Part shown: positions 63,551-64,000 of the stretch, one piece after another
How positions within the stretch are numbered: the stretch's first letter is position 1
Layout: every line of letters starts with the position of its first letter
DNA from: Vibrio salinus
GTDB lineage: Bacteria > Pseudomonadota > Gammaproteobacteria > Enterobacterales > Vibrionaceae
Direction: 5' to 3'
Length of the DNA stretch: 64,000 bases
Assembly (NCBI RefSeq): GCF_021272385.1
Contig: NZ_JAJSDZ010000009.1
Span: forward strand, 806,001-870,000
Program-made: the position numbers and the translations under genes
Notes under the pieces: model-generated
Database searches by the model: none
What the model was told of the DNA's origin: nothing
The model's input: only the letters and a program-made list of their open reading frames with translations

Positions 63551-64000
63551 ATGAAAGGCTTTTTCAGTAAGCTATCTCAATCAATTATGTTACCAATAGC
63601 GTTGTTACCTGCTGCAGGTATCATGCTAGGGATTGGTGGTAGTTTTACCAACCCGACAATGGTAACGGCATATGATATTGGCATTTTACAAGACGGCACG
63701 GTACTTAACAGTTTCCTTCAAATTATGACTGCCGCAGGTGGTATTGTATTTGCTAACTTGCCAGTAATGTTTGCAATCGCAGTTGCTATCGGTTTCGCCC
63801 GTACAGAAAAGGGTGCAGCTGGTCTGGCAGCCGTTATTTCTTTCTTGGTCATGAACGTTGCAATCGCAAAAACGTTGCAGGTTGCCGGAATGATCGATGG
63901 CGGTTCGGTTGTTTTAATGGGCGAAAAATACAATGGTGTGTTAGCAAATACTTTGGGTATTAGTAACACACTGAGTATGGGTGTATTTGGTGGTTTGATT
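63551..64000 (+). CDS. ptsG: Glucose-type PTS IIC/IIBC component PtsG (5' part, cut by window end)
   Basis: This is the start of a membrane sugar permease of the phosphotransferase system. It has KGFFSKLSQSIMLPIALLPAAGIMLGIGG, typical of the glucose/N-acetylglucosamine IIC family, then GGIVFANLPVMFAIAVAIGFARTEKGAAGLAAVISFLVMN. The assignment to ptsG rests on the position after holB-ycfH and could be an N-acetylglucosamine-type relative. I use ATG 63551, with AGGAG six nt upstream, over ATG 63548. The remaining coding sequence lies outside the window. Confidence 0.9.
   Translation, partial: MKGFFSKLSQSIMLPIALLPAAGIMLGIGGSFTNPTMVTAYDIGILQDGTVLNSFLQIMTAAGGIVFANLPVMFAIAVAIGFARTEKGAAGLAAVISFLVMNVAIAKTLQVAGMIDGGSVVLMGEKYNGVLANTLGISNTLSMGVFGGLI

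Noticed and set aside
1..64000. CRISPR array, prophage, insertion sequence or integron
   Set aside because: No regularly spaced repeats, transposase, integrase or phage structural genes were seen on either strand.

Overview
The window is a 64 kb piece of a Vibrionaceae-type gammaproteobacterial chromosome. The reasons are gene order (flhF-flhG-fliA-cheY-cheZ-cheA-cheB-parC-parP-cheW-DUF2802, then mlaA, an SDR protein, a VC2046-family protein, sodB and grxD), protein sequences close to Vibrio and E. coli, and moderate AT-richness. The genus cannot be fixed from sequence alone. No phage, transposase, integron, CRISPR array or rRNA was seen; two tRNA genes are present. Most of the window is conserved core genome, with a polyamine cluster and a short stretch of uncharacterised genes as its accessory parts.

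Layout. (1) 1-9.7 kb: end of a polar flagellum and chemotaxis operon. FlhF and FlhG set flagellar position and number, FliA is the flagellar sigma factor, CheY/Z/A/B/W make the signalling core, and ParC/ParP place arrays at the pole. (2) 9.9-15.5 kb: mlaA, a degenerate SDR protein, a VC2046-family protein, sodB, grxD and topB. (3) 15.6-29.9 kb: a polyamine catabolism island. It joins a Pseudomonas-style operon (spuB-spuC-potFGHI-puuR, minus strand) to a divergent E. coli-style puuA-puuB unit, with puuC and a class I glutamine amidotransferase nearby and a CyuA-type desulfidase downstream. (4) 29.9-38.9 kb: a PAS-GGDEF diguanylate cyclase, ald, tRNA-Ser(UGA), tRNA-Pro(GGG), yejM, yejL, yejK, an orphan HPt protein, asd and a K+ channel. 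(5) 38.9-47.1 kb: adhE behind an 800-bp leader, two tandem orphan periplasmic sugar-binding proteins, a small membrane protein and a SulP transporter. (6) 47.3-53.3 kb: rne, rluC, yceF, yceD and rpmF. (7) 53.3-63.1 kb: plsX-fabH-fabD-fabG-acpP-fabF-pabC-mltG-tmk-holB-ycfH, the classical fatty-acid and replication run, then the 5' end of ptsG cut by the window edge.

Most notable observations: CheA has three copies of a short motif in its linker that resembles the CheY-docking peptides of FliM and of the neighbouring CheZ; two near-identical sequence elements upstream of puuC and puuA look like the E. coli PuuR box as I recall it; two orphan binding proteins have no permease beside them; and perfect inverted repeats lie beside ald and in the ptsG leader. 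I see no clear previously undescribed multi-gene system. The nearest candidates are the tandem binding-protein locus and the hybrid polyamine cluster.
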